Positions 1 to 7,008 of a stretch of 64,000 nt of DNA are shown here, in pieces (the first letter of the stretch is position 1; the number at the start of each line of letters is the position of its first letter). A program made the position numbers and the translations under genes. This DNA is from Candidatus Saccharimonadota bacterium (GTDB lineage Bacteria; Patescibacteriota; Saccharimonadia; Saccharimonadales; UBA4665). The stretch lies in NCBI GenBank assembly GCA_013289705.1, contig JABCZM010000006.1, forward strand, positions 49,491-113,490, read 5' to 3'. The notes beneath the pieces were generated by a model. That model saw only the letters and a program-made list of their open reading frames with translations. It had not been told where the DNA came from and made no database searches.

Positions 1-81
1 TTTCCAGTAGCGGCTTAGCTTGTCCAACGGCCATGTTAAGGCTCGCTTCAGGTGTGGGATGTACGATGTTTTAGTTTTCAT
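1..81 (-). CDS. N-terminal fragment of an unidentified protein
   Basis: On the minus strand an ATG at 81 opens a frame that stays open to the window edge (27 codons, beginning MKTKTSYIPH). It is basic and has an amphipathic look. No ribosome binding site precedes it, but a TATATT box lies 7 bases upstream of the ATG, which would fit a leaderless mRNA. It is divergent from the glycosyltransferase that starts at 98. The fragment is too short to name a family, and its reality rests only on the open frame and the promoter-like box. Confidence 0.4.
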   Translation of the reverse strand, partial: MKTKTSYIPHLKRALTWPLDKLSRYWK

Positions 82-97
82 AGGATAGAATATAATA

Positions 98-949
98 ATG
101 CCAAGCTTACGGATTAGTCTAGTTATACCAGCTTACAACGAAGAAGGCCACTTGGCAGCCTGCTTGCGGGCGGCACTTGCGCAGATTGAGCCGTTTCATG
201 AGATCATTGTGGTTGATAATAATTCGTTTGATAACACTGCGGCAATTGTAGCGCAGTTTCCTGAGGTGATCCTGCTGCAAGAATCACACCAGGGCGTGGT
301 GTTTGCTCGTGAACGTGGTTTTGTGGCCTCAACCGGTTCGATCATCGCTCGTATTGATGCGGATACGCGCCTGCCAAAAGATTGGTCCAGAAAAGTGCGC
401 ACTATTTTTACCGACACATCCATATCGGCCGTGACGGGCAGCATGGAATATTACGAAATCGCTTTGCCCAAACTTTTTAACTTCTCCGATCTGTTATTAC
501 GCCGTTATTACGCCGCCGTTTTGGGTAAACATATGCCGCTGCAGGCTGCCAACATGGCAATCCGTCGCGAGGCTTGGCAGGCCGCTCGTCATGCGCTTTG
601 CCAAAAATCAGGCGTGCACGAAGATTTTGACTTATCGATTCATGCTCACCAGCTTGGGAGTCGTGTTGTATTCGATGAGCGTTTAACGGCTGCAATTAGT
701 TATCGCCAGGCAGGTAGTTCGTTCGCGTCATTTGCTGCCTATTTTTGGCTGTGCCCAAAAACCTACTCTGCCCATGGCATCAAACGTGGTCGCCATATGT
801 ATCCTGTCATTTTGCCGCTGATTGCTGCCTACCCGTTATTCCGCGTGCTGTATCGTGGCTACGATCCTGAACTGGAGCGCTTTTCAATCAAGAAATTACT
901 ACAAAACGACACACCAGTACGGGTAAATCCCGCCCTATTTGTTGACTAG
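98..949 (+). CDS. Family 2 glycosyltransferase
   Basis: This 283-residue protein begins with the GT-A signature of family 2 glycosyltransferases: RISLVIPAYNEE at residues 5-16, a VVDNNSFDNT nucleotide-binding segment near 39-48, and an acidic ARIDADTR metal-binding motif near 84-91. The C-terminal part has a hydrophobic stretch (about 230-250) that could attach it to the membrane. The family transfers sugars from nucleotide or lipid-linked donors; acceptor and sugar cannot be told from sequence. The start is preceded by TAGAAT/TATAAT at 86-96 and has no Shine-Dalgarno, suggesting leaderless translation. The 3' end overlaps the convergent thermonuclease gene by 4 bases. Confidence 0.88.
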   Translation: MPSLRISLVIPAYNEEGHLAACLRAALAQIEPFHEIIVVDNNSFDNTAAIVAQFPEVILLQESHQGVVFARERGFVASTGSIIARIDADTRLPKDWSRKVRTIFTDTSISAVTGSMEYYEIALPKLFNFSDLLLRRYYAAVLGKHMPLQAANMAIRREAWQAARHALCQKSGVHEDFDLSIHAHQLGSRVVFDERLTAAISYRQAGSSFASFAAYFWLCPKTYSAHGIKRGRHMYPVILPLIAAYPLFRVLYRGYDPELERFSIKKLLQNDTPVRVNPALFVD

Positions 950-1563
950 GTTCCTCGGTTGTTAGAAGTGTAGCCGCCGCCATCGGTGGGTGTTGGTTTG
1001 CAGTGCGCCCACAGGCCCTTGTTGGCGGCTTTGGCAGTCTGCTCGTCATGGTCGAATTGGGCTGATTTGGTGAATGGGAAATATGGATAATAAAAGCCGT
1101 AGCCGTTTTGGATAAGGTTTTCGTTGACGAGCGTGCCATCTGGCAAGTAGACGTAGCGTAGCAGTCGGTCGTAACGATCACGATTGGTGCTGTCTGGGTC
1201 CGATGCCAGCCGGACGCGGCTATTGCCAATCAGTTTTTTGGTGTAGGCCGACGCTTCTGGCCCGTAGCATTGGACTGCCTTGCGCGGATCGTGTGTTTCG
1301 GGGGTATCTACGCCTACGAAGCGCAGGGTTTCGGTCTTGCCGTTCATGTCGACCTGAATAGTGTCGCCGTCGTCAAATTTCGTTACAGTGTACAGGCCAG
1401 GCTGATTTACTTCGGCAGCCTGCTGAATACCGTCAAACCAACCACGTTGTTGGCCGATATAGATAACCAAAGTGAGCACAAACACAATGAGCAAAAGCAG
1501 TTTACGCTGTTTACGGGGTACACGCATCCCGTAAAGTGTACGTGTCAATAATGTAGAAAACAT
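946..1563 (-). CDS. Staphylococcal-nuclease-like thermonuclease, membrane anchored
   Basis: The protein has 205 residues, with a basic N-terminus, one membrane segment (about residues 22-37, LLLLIVFVLTLVIYI) and an SNase OB-fold domain. The domain keeps the GDTIQV strand, RFVGVDTPE (catalytic Arg and Glu equivalents) and a downstream RDRYDRLLRYVY segment that carries the second catalytic Arg. Family members hydrolyse DNA and RNA with Ca2+. The anchor predicts an extracytoplasmic enzyme that could feed nucleotide salvage from outside DNA, which suits an organism without nucleotide biosynthesis (inference). An alternative start at 1527 would remove 12 residues. The gene follows the P-loop kinase by 4 bases, so they are probably cotranscribed. 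Confidence 0.88.
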   Translation of the reverse strand: MFSTLLTRTLYGMRVPRKQRKLLLLIVFVLTLVIYIGQQRGWFDGIQQAAEVNQPGLYTVTKFDDGDTIQVDMNGKTETLRFVGVDTPETHDPRKAVQCYGPEASAYTKKLIGNSRVRLASDPDSTNRDRYDRLLRYVYLPDGTLVNENLIQNGYGFYYPYFPFTKSAQFDHDEQTAKAANKGLWAHCKPTPTDGGGYTSNNRGT

Positions 1564-1567
1564 TAAA

Positions 1568-2083
1568 TTAAAGGGTTAGTTTGCTGCTCACGATCTGTTC
1601 ATTCAGGTGTGAGCCGTCAAGAATAATTGGCCGCTCGCTGTCAATGGGTGCCTGCAGGTTGTCGCTGATGCGCGCAAAATCATCAAGCGGCATGTTACCC
1701 CAAACGCGCGTGTCGCGGCCATCGGCCTGCTGTGTTGCCCGTTCGCGTGCGATATCAATCGGTGTTTGCAGCCAAACCAATACTATTTCGGCACCGTGTT
1801 TCGCGGCCAGTTGACGCAAATATTCACGATCCTTGTAAAAATTAAAGTTTGTATCAAAAATGACATTTTTGCCTTCGCCCAATAGTGTATCTGTCATATC
1901 ATTCAAATGGTCGTACAGCTGTGTGGTTTCGTTATCGGACAGCTTTGCTTTGCCAAACATCGTTTGTCGTTCGTGATCTGCCCACAAGTGCACGGCACCA
2001 GTTTTGGCCTGGATAATCCGTGATACCGTTGTCTTGCCCGCTCCCGGATAGCCCACAAATAAATATAACCGCTGCTTGCTCAT
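1568..2083 (-). CDS. P-loop kinase-like ATPase (AAA_33 type)
   Basis: From the ATG at 2083 the protein has 171 residues and starts MSKQRLYLFVGYPGAGKTT, so the Walker A loop GYPGAGKT lies at residues 11-18. A TLLGEGKNVIFDTNFNF segment and an Arg-rich lid (DIARERATQQADGRDTR) follow, as in small nucleoside/sugar kinases and the zeta-toxin/AAA_33 group. The substrate cannot be assigned. A longer frame to 2110 exists but places nine unlikely residues before the usual start. No antitoxin-like partner is adjacent; the upstream neighbour is a divergent deaminase. A small-molecule kinase is more likely than a toxin. Confidence 0.75.
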   Translation of the reverse strand: MSKQRLYLFVGYPGAGKTTVSRIIQAKTGAVHLWADHERQTMFGKAKLSDNETTQLYDHLNDMTDTLLGEGKNVIFDTNFNFYKDREYLRQLAAKHGAEIVLVWLQTPIDIARERATQQADGRDTRVWGNMPLDDFARISDNLQAPIDSERPIILDGSHLNEQIVSSKLTL

Positions 2084-2172
2084 GATGTGTATTGTAGCAA
2101 ATCGTCCCAATAGCCACGCTAATGATTTCCGAGATATTTGTATTAAGAAGAATTTATGCTATTATATATTAC

Positions 2173-2850
2173 ATGGCATTACCAGATGCAGTGGGTGAAG
2201 GATATAGTAGACGAGCATATCAACGCTTTGGTTTATTTTTGGAGCTATTGCCCGAGCTAATCCGCGAAGCGCGCATTGCAGCCGAAGACCAAGCGCACTC
2301 CTACCGTGGTTTTAACGTTGGTGCATCTGTTCTGGCGGTAATCCCTGGTACCGACGAACACGGCACCGCGGCGGCCGGTAATCTAAAACGACGAGAAAAA
2401 CAGAAAGTTTGTGCCGAAAAAACTGCACTGGGCCGAGTTCGGCAAGCAGGTTATACACGAGCACTCGGCTTGGTGGTGAGCGCAACCACAAATATTGAAC
2501 AGATACATGCGGTAACCGGTCGGTCGAGTGCTACGCTGCATCCCTGCGGTGACTGTCTGAGTATGTTCGGACATCATCCGTTGGTTCGTAAAACTACACC
2601 GATTGTGACCATTGGCCAGGACAAGGATATCTATCAACTGCATACCGTCCAACAGCTCACAGAATTGTATGCACCAGATGGTTCGGGAGTTAATGAAGCA
2701 CCGGTAATTAACGGTTTTGAGCACCTTGATCAAGCGCTACAGACTTATCGTAGTCTTGCTCGTTCCGAAGATTTGATTCCGCGTGAGCAACAACGCTATC
2801 CCGTCGAGCTGATGCAGCGTGTATTGGACGATCTCGCCCCTAAAAATTAA
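2173..2850 (+). CDS. Cytidine deaminase-like protein with C-terminal extension
   Basis: The protein has 225 residues from the ATG at 2173. A cytidine deaminase fold is shown by FNVGASVLAV, KVCAEKTAL (zinc Cys plus catalytic Glu) and HPCGDCLSMF (the two further zinc cysteines). These are the ligands of the tetrameric CDA type, which converts cytidine or deoxycytidine to uridine in pyrimidine salvage. Tetrameric CDAs are about 130 residues; here about 90 additional residues follow the core, with no known domain recognised. TATTAT ends 7 bases before the ATG and TTGTAT lies 16 bases further up, again a leaderless arrangement. The true substrate is open, since the usual cytidine-contact residues were not checked. 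Confidence 0.72.
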   Translation: MALPDAVGEGYSRRAYQRFGLFLELLPELIREARIAAEDQAHSYRGFNVGASVLAVIPGTDEHGTAAAGNLKRREKQKVCAEKTALGRVRQAGYTRALGLVVSATTNIEQIHAVTGRSSATLHPCGDCLSMFGHHPLVRKTTPIVTIGQDKDIYQLHTVQQLTELYAPDGSGVNEAPVINGFEHLDQALQTYRSLARSEDLIPREQQRYPVELMQRVLDDLAPKN

Positions 2851-3416
2851 AAATCGATGCCTTTGTTGGCTAGGAATTTATCGTCGAAGTGGTGTTTTAT
2901 TTTGTGCATGTCGGTTGCTATGTCAACACGTGCGAGTAGTTTTTCGGGAAAATCTCGGCCAGTCAGGCAAAGGCTGGTCTTGGGTGAGCGATTGATAATC
3001 AGGTCTTGTAGTTGTTTTTCGGTGAGCAAGCCATTATGCACGGCGTTGCTGATTTCGTCACAGATAACTAGATTATAGTCACCGCTGGTGGCGGCTTTAT
3101 AGGCTTCGTCGTAGGTTTCTTGGGCGGCTTGTTTGTGCTGGGCGGGTGTGACCTGTTGTGGGCTTAGTTCGCCTGCACCATAAAAGCCCTTGCCGCCTTT
3201 GTAGAAATACAGCTGATCTTTAAATAACGGCGTGATATCGCGAATAAAGACGTGCTCGCCAACCCCCCAGTACTTAATAAACTGTACAAACGCTACGTTC
3301 CAGCGATTGCCGAGCGCACGCACCATCAAGCCCAGGCTGGCGCTTGTTTTGCCCTTGCCCTCACCGGTGTAGACAATTATCACCGATTCTTTGGTTTGAA
3401 AATCTTCAAAAGCCAT
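2847..3416 (-). CDS. cobO: Corrinoid adenosyltransferase (CobO/BtuR family)
   Basis: The 189-residue product matches the CobA/CobO/BtuR family: IVYTGEGKGKTSAS near the N-terminus is its atypical P-loop, VQFIKYW follows, and LVICDEISNAV and CLTGRDFPEKLL are typical later blocks. The enzyme attaches the 5'-deoxyadenosyl group of ATP to reduced cobalamin to make coenzyme B12. No other cobalamin gene lies in the window, so the cell probably imports corrinoid and uses the cofactor for an enzyme encoded elsewhere, perhaps a class II ribonucleotide reductase (inference). It overlaps the convergent deaminase gene by 4 bases and follows the unknown gene at 3420-3977 with a 3-base gap. Confidence 0.85.
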   Translation of the reverse strand: MAFEDFQTKESVIIVYTGEGKGKTSASLGLMVRALGNRWNVAFVQFIKYWGVGEHVFIRDITPLFKDQLYFYKGGKGFYGAGELSPQQVTPAQHKQAAQETYDEAYKAATSGDYNLVICDEISNAVHNGLLTEKQLQDLIINRSPKTSLCLTGRDFPEKLLARVDIATDMHKIKHHFDDKFLANKGIDF

Positions 3417-3419
3417 AGA

Positions 3420-3977
3420 CTAGCCCGCTCTTTGTTGTGCTCTGGCTGCTTCGAGTACTGTTCGCAGCGCAAAGCTAGCATACGTTATAAAATCACCGCA
3501 AAGACGTCCAACTTGTCCGTCGTTGTGTCCGGTTGCGCTTTCGGCCCTTTGTTCTAGCTGCTCGGCGAGTGCCAGTTCTGGGTAGTGGTCGGCAAATCGG
3601 TCCGTATCATCATGTGCGGCTCGTTGCCATTCTTCTACGATGCTATTGTTATGATCGTGGACATGGCTAAGATATTCGTCTCGGGCCGTTATGACATCCG
3701 CACGGGGGATAAGACTCAGTCTATAACTGGGTTCCATGCGTGTAGCACTGACGATGAATGGATACACGTTACGGCGTAGCACGGCATGTAAAAAGGCGTC
3801 GGGCGATGTTGGTTGCGTAGCTTCTCTTGAGATGATTATTGTCGTCAGATTACCCCTGAACTCTCCATAGATCTGCTTAGCGGTGCTTGCAGCGAATCCT
3901 TGAACTAGAGCACCCTGAGCAATCTCGATGTTTCCTGCTCGTCCCAACGTGTGACGGTGTCTGCTGGTTATGGCCAT
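3420..3977 (-). CDS. Hypothetical protein, 185 residues
   Basis: I do not recognise this protein. It begins MAITSRHRHTLGRAG, is soluble by composition, and is rich in Ala, Arg and His with a helical, charged C-terminal half (ELALAEQLEQRAES). There is no signal peptide, membrane segment or metal motif. It lies 3 bases upstream of the corrinoid adenosyltransferase on the same strand, so the two are likely one transcript, which says little about function. The length and codon pattern support a real gene. Confidence 0.6.
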   Translation of the reverse strand: MAITSRHRHTLGRAGNIEIAQGALVQGFAASTAKQIYGEFRGNLTTIIISREATQPTSPDAFLHAVLRRNVYPFIVSATRMEPSYRLSLIPRADVITARDEYLSHVHDHNNSIVEEWQRAAHDDTDRFADHYPELALAEQLEQRAESATGHNDGQVGRLCGDFITYASFALRTVLEAARAQQRAG

Positions 3978-4055
3978 ACTGTAGTCTTCCGTTTCGCTTA
4001 CAATAGATACTATAAACAGCGGTCTGCTATCTGTAAACCAGTTCTAGGGTAGACT

Positions 4056-4319
4056 TTAGGCTTCGATGAGTTTGTGAGCCTTGAGGCTGCTATCAATTTT
4101 GGGTCGATCGAACCCGACGATGATGTCGCCATCTAGGTCGATAACGGGGATGCCGGTCTGGCCGGATTTATCGACGGACTCTTTGAGCCAGTCTTGGCTG
4201 CTGTCGACGTCGCGGTATTCGTACTTTACGCCCTTGTCGTCAAAATATTTCATAGCAACGTGGCAAAAAGCGCACCATTCGGCGCCGTATACGATGATTG
4301 AAGAAGTTACATCTGTCAT
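4056..4319 (-). CDS. Glutaredoxin-like protein
   Basis: From the ATG at 4319 this encodes 87 residues: SSIIVYGAEWCAFCHVAM carries a CxxC redox motif (CAFC), then a KYEYRDVDSS strand, the cis-Pro segment TGIPVIDLDGDIIVGFD and a final helix. This is the glutaredoxin/NrdH fold. Such proteins reduce disulfides or donate electrons to reductases in the cytoplasm. The CAFC motif differs from CPYC of classical glutaredoxins. A longer frame runs up to 4469 but its first 50 residues show no conservation pattern, so the shorter start is preferred. Confidence 0.82.
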   Translation of the reverse strand: MTDVTSSIIVYGAEWCAFCHVAMKYFDDKGVKYEYRDVDSSQDWLKESVDKSGQTGIPVIDLDGDIIVGFDRPKIDSSLKAHKLIEA

Positions 4320-4452
4320 GCCTAAAATTATAGCATGTCCGAGATGCTTTACAAAGTATAGTGTAGGATTTTTCCTCGGGTCTGCGCTCCCGAGCCTCGT
4401 CACTCCAGGAACTGGGCCCGTGGAGCTCGTGTCTTTGGCTGAATATTTATGC

Positions 4453-4482
4453 TTGAATAACAGATACAAAAACTGCTATACT
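4453..4482 (+). promoter_or_regulatory. Promoter of the ATP synthase operon
   Basis: TTGAAT (4453-4458) and TATACT (4477-4482) are separated by 18 bases and lie just before an AAGGA ribosome binding site (4486-4490). This is the only good sigma70-type promoter seen directly upstream of the atp genes. Confidence 0.65.
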
Positions 4483-4490
4483 GAGAAGGA

Positions 4491-4823
4491 ATGATGGAAG
4501 TTTCAAAACTAAGCCATGCTACAACAACCGCTGCTGCAGCTAAAAATCATGCCTCTGCACCGCTAAAAGCCGCCAGTAAATATGAAGCCAACCCAAGTGG
4601 TGTGGCTATTAGCTTGACGGTTACTATGGCTTGGCAGCTGGCAATTGTTGTGCTGGCGCCTATCTTTGCTGGCCACGTGCTTGATGGCCATCTAAAGAGT
4701 ATGCCGCTTTGGACGATTGTTGGCCTGGTGATTGCCATGATCGCTATGATTATGGTTGTTCGCCGCACGCTTGCGCAGTTGAACGAATACACCAGAAAAC
4801 CAGATAAGGATGCCAAATCATGA
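4491..4823 (+). CDS. atpI: AtpZ/AtpI-like small membrane protein of the ATP synthase operon
   Basis: The protein has 110 residues: a polar Ala-rich N-terminus, then two hydrophobic helices (about residues 43-62 and 70-90) around a short polar turn, and a charged tail. Position as first gene of the operon, size and topology match the F0F1 'protein I'/AtpZ group, which assists assembly of the c-ring or Mg2+ handling. It overlaps atpB by 4 bases (ATGA). A second ATG at 4494 is an equally possible start because the AAGGA box abuts the first one. Assignment rests mainly on context and topology. Confidence 0.75.
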   Translation: MMEVSKLSHATTTAAAAKNHASAPLKAASKYEANPSGVAISLTVTMAWQLAIVVLAPIFAGHVLDGHLKSMPLWTIVGLVIAMIAMIMVVRRTLAQLNEYTRKPDKDAKS

Positions 4824-5680
4824 TTACTTCAATCGTTAGTCGTTTTGCCGATAGTGGCCCAAATATCCATGTTGCACCTGGCGGCGTGTTCCACATTGCC
4901 GGGCTTACAATTACGAACTCGATTCTTTATGGCTGGGCCTGCACCGCATTAATCTGTATTGTGCTGATACTGGTCGCTCGCCGTGTCACGGTGAAGCCAA
5001 AGGCTGGCTTTAGCCAGTTTGTCGAAGCTGGCGCGGAATTTATTGTCAATCTGGTCGAAAGCAGTTTTGATGACAAGCGTCGCGCTCGCAAATACGTGCC
5101 GTTTTTTGTCACGCTCTTTTTCTTTTTGCTGATGAGTAACTGGCTAGGCTTAATACCTGGTGTTGGCGAGGCCTTTCACGTTGGTGATTCGCCACTGTTA
5201 AGGCCGTTCACGGCTGATCTGAACGGCACGTTGGCTGCTGGTATTATTACGATGTTGTTTGTCTATACGTCGTCTATTCGTGAATCGGGCGGCTTTATCA
5301 AATACTTGCGCCACTTCTTTATTGGTAGTCCGCTCAATCCACTGTATTTTGTGATTGGTATTTTGGAGATGTTCACCGATCTCACCCGTGTATTTAGCCT
5401 GTCGCTCCGGCTTTTCCTGAACGTGACCATTGGCGAGATTGTCATCGCGGTCTTTTCGTACTTGGGTCATGTTGCTGCACCGCTTACTGCCTTGCCATTT
5501 ACGCTGGTTGAACTGTTTATTGGTGCCCTACAGGCCTACATCTTTACGGTTTTGAGCCTGATGTACCTGGCAATTGCGGTTAACCATGCTAGTGAGCACG
5601 CGCGCGAACACGACGAAGACTTGACCGAAAGAGACGTACCTGAAACAATAGGCATGCAATCTGGAGAAACCAGCTCATGA
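4820..5680 (+). CDS. atpB: F0F1 ATP synthase subunit a
   Basis: This 286-residue membrane protein forms the proton half-channels next to the c-ring. It contains FFLLMSNWLGLIPG (about residues 101-114) and the conserved helix SLSLRLFLNVTIGE, in which Arg197 corresponds to the essential arginine of the family. Several hydrophobic helices follow, and the protein ends in an unusually charged tail of about 30 residues (HAREHDEDLTERDVPE). It is second in the operon, overlapping the first gene by 4 bases; a 134-base structured spacer separates it from atpE. Confidence 0.97.
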   Translation: MITSIVSRFADSGPNIHVAPGGVFHIAGLTITNSILYGWACTALICIVLILVARRVTVKPKAGFSQFVEAGAEFIVNLVESSFDDKRRARKYVPFFVTLFFFLLMSNWLGLIPGVGEAFHVGDSPLLRPFTADLNGTLAAGIITMLFVYTSSIRESGGFIKYLRHFFIGSPLNPLYFVIGILEMFTDLTRVFSLSLRLFLNVTIGEIVIAVFSYLGHVAAPLTALPFTLVELFIGALQAYIFTVLSLMYLAIAVNHASEHAREHDEDLTERDVPETIGMQSGETSS

Positions 5681-5688
5681 CGGGCAAC

Positions 5689-5767
5689 ACTTTCGTTAGA
5701 ATGCACGGCTCGGAATTATCGTTCCGCACCGTACATCCTATCGAAAGTCCCGCCGCAGCTGGACTTT
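5689..5767 (+). promoter_or_regulatory. Structured atpB-atpE spacer with two competing hairpins
   Basis: Hairpin A pairs 5689-5715 with 5722-5748: ACTTTCG/CGAAAGT, TAG/CTA, ATG/CAT, ACGG/CCGT and CGGAA/TTCCG, interrupted by small symmetric mismatches, about 22 pairs with a 6-base loop. Hairpin B pairs AAAGTCC (5744-5750) with GGACTTT (5761-5767). Bases 5744-5748 belong to both, so the hairpins exclude each other. There is no T-run after either, so a terminator is unlikely. The atpE ribosome binding site (AGGGAG, 5802-5807) lies 35 bases downstream. A role in mRNA processing or in setting the high expression of subunit c is an inference. Confidence 0.6.
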
Positions 5768-5814
5768 CTGGAATGTTCGTAATTAACAAAGTTATTAAAT
5801 TAGGGAGTAAATAA

Positions 5815-6045
5815 ATGGTATTTCTTGCAGACGCAGTCAACAGTGCAATTATTGGTAAGGGCCTCATGGTCGGCTTGGGCTTTATTGGGCCAGCAATTGG
5901 TATTGGTATTATTGGTGGCAACTACTTGCAAGCCGTCGGCCGTAATCCAGAAGCTGCCAAATTCTTTGGCCAGGCACTAGTCTTTGTGGCTATTGTTGAG
6001 CTTTTTGGTTTGCTCGCCTTCGCATCAACCTTTATCGTAAAATAG
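5815..6045 (+). CDS. atpE: F0F1 ATP synthase subunit c
   Basis: The protein has 76 residues in two transmembrane helices joined by the polar loop GRNPEAAK. Glu62 in helix 2 (AIVELFGLL) is the proton-carrying carboxylate. Helix 1 has GFIGPAIGIGIIGG, with Pro where sodium-type rings have Gln, so proton coupling is expected. The start ATG follows AGGGAG by 7 bases. It is expected to be made in multiple copies per enzyme, which makes the unusual structured spacer before it relevant. Confidence 0.97.
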   Translation: MVFLADAVNSAIIGKGLMVGLGFIGPAIGIGIIGGNYLQAVGRNPEAAKFFGQALVFVAIVELFGLLAFASTFIVK

Positions 6046-6061
6046 GAAATTCTGGAGATAT

Positions 6062-6592
6062 ATGATGCATCCAGTAACAAACTTTGCCGACAGCACTTCT
6101 GGTATTGGCGCCCTTGGCGTTAGTGGCCAGGCGTTGCTAATTCAGCTTGTTACCTTTGGTTTGGCATATTTGGTGTTGCGCCGTTTTGCATTCCAGCCAA
6201 TTCTAAAGGTATTACGAGAACGCCGTGAAACCATCGAAAAAGGCGTGTTGCTTGGCGAAGAGATGCAAAAAGAGCGGGCTGAGCTTGATAAAAAGGTGAC
6301 GGCACAGCTGCACAAAGCGCGCGCCGAGGCTGATGGCATCGTTGCCGAAGCCCAAGATACGGCACGTGCGACCGTCCGCGAAGCCGAAGACAAAGCTCGC
6401 GGCAAAGCCGATGGTATTGTCAAAGACGCTGAAGCTCGTGCTGCTCAGGAAGTTAAGCGAGCCCGCAAGGCGCTTGAGACTGAATTGGTTGGCCTGATAT
6501 CTGATGCAACCGAAGCGATCATCGACGAAAAAGTTGATGCCAAGAAAGATGCTGCCTTGATTGATAAAGCCCTGGCAGGACAGCGAGCTTAA
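6062..6592 (+). CDS. atpF: F0F1 ATP synthase subunit b
   Basis: This 176-residue protein has one N-terminal membrane helix (about residues 22-40) followed by a long charged, Ala-rich coiled helix to the end, the peripheral-stalk design. Heptad-like Ala/Lys/Glu repeats (AEAQDTARATVREAEDKARG region) are obvious. Only one b gene is present, so a homodimer is expected. GGAGA precedes the start; a second ATG lies one codon downstream. It overlaps atpH by one base (TAATG). Confidence 0.95.
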   Translation: MMHPVTNFADSTSGIGALGVSGQALLIQLVTFGLAYLVLRRFAFQPILKVLRERRETIEKGVLLGEEMQKERAELDKKVTAQLHKARAEADGIVAEAQDTARATVREAEDKARGKADGIVKDAEARAAQEVKRARKALETELVGLISDATEAIIDEKVDAKKDAALIDKALAGQRA

Positions 6593-6996
6593 TGAAAGCA
6601 TCGCGCACGCGCATTGCGGCTATTATTGCCGAAAAGATCGACGCATCAGCCGATGTGTCCCAATTAAGCCGAGAAGTTGCGGCATATCTGTTGGCAGAAG
6701 GTCGCAGTGGCGAGCTTGATTCGCTGCTACGCGATGTCATCCAATACCGTGCTGACCGCGGGATCGTCGAAGTTATGGCAGTTAGCGCCTTTCCGCTTGA
6801 CTCGTCCAGCCGCACTGATATCGAAGCCGAAGTGCGCGGCCGGTTCCCTGCCGCTAAGACCGTTATCATGAGTGAAGTCCACGACGCTGACGTGGTTGGC
6901 GGTGTGCGTTTGGAATTTGCAAATCAGCAGCTCGACCTCAGTATCAGATCAAAATTGAACCGCTTCAAGCAATTAACGACGCCCGGAAGGAAATAA
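6592..6996 (+). CDS. atpH: F0F1 ATP synthase subunit delta, short form
   Basis: The gene sits between b and alpha, the usual place of delta, and its C-terminal half (SEVHDADVVGGVRLEFANQQLDLSIRSKLNRF) is the conserved OSCP/delta motif in which VGG begins the final strand. Delta links the peripheral stalk to the top of F1. At 134 residues it is about 40 shorter than typical delta (near 175-180); the shortening is in the N-terminal helical domain that binds alpha. No frameshift is visible, so this seems a naturally compact version. Confidence 0.93.
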   Translation: MKASRTRIAAIIAEKIDASADVSQLSREVAAYLLAEGRSGELDSLLRDVIQYRADRGIVEVMAVSAFPLDSSSRTDIEAEVRGRFPAAKTVIMSEVHDADVVGGVRLEFANQQLDLSIRSKLNRFKQLTTPGRK

Positions 6997-7008
6997 AGGA
7001 ATTTTATA

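Noticed and set aside
1568..2083. Zeta toxin of a toxin-antitoxin pair
   Set aside because: Only the general P-loop kinase pattern is present and there is no adjacent antitoxin-like gene.
5815..6045. Sodium-coupled ATP synthase
   Set aside because: Subunit c has Pro in helix 1 and VELF around the Glu; the Gln and Glu-Ser/Thr sodium ligands are absent.
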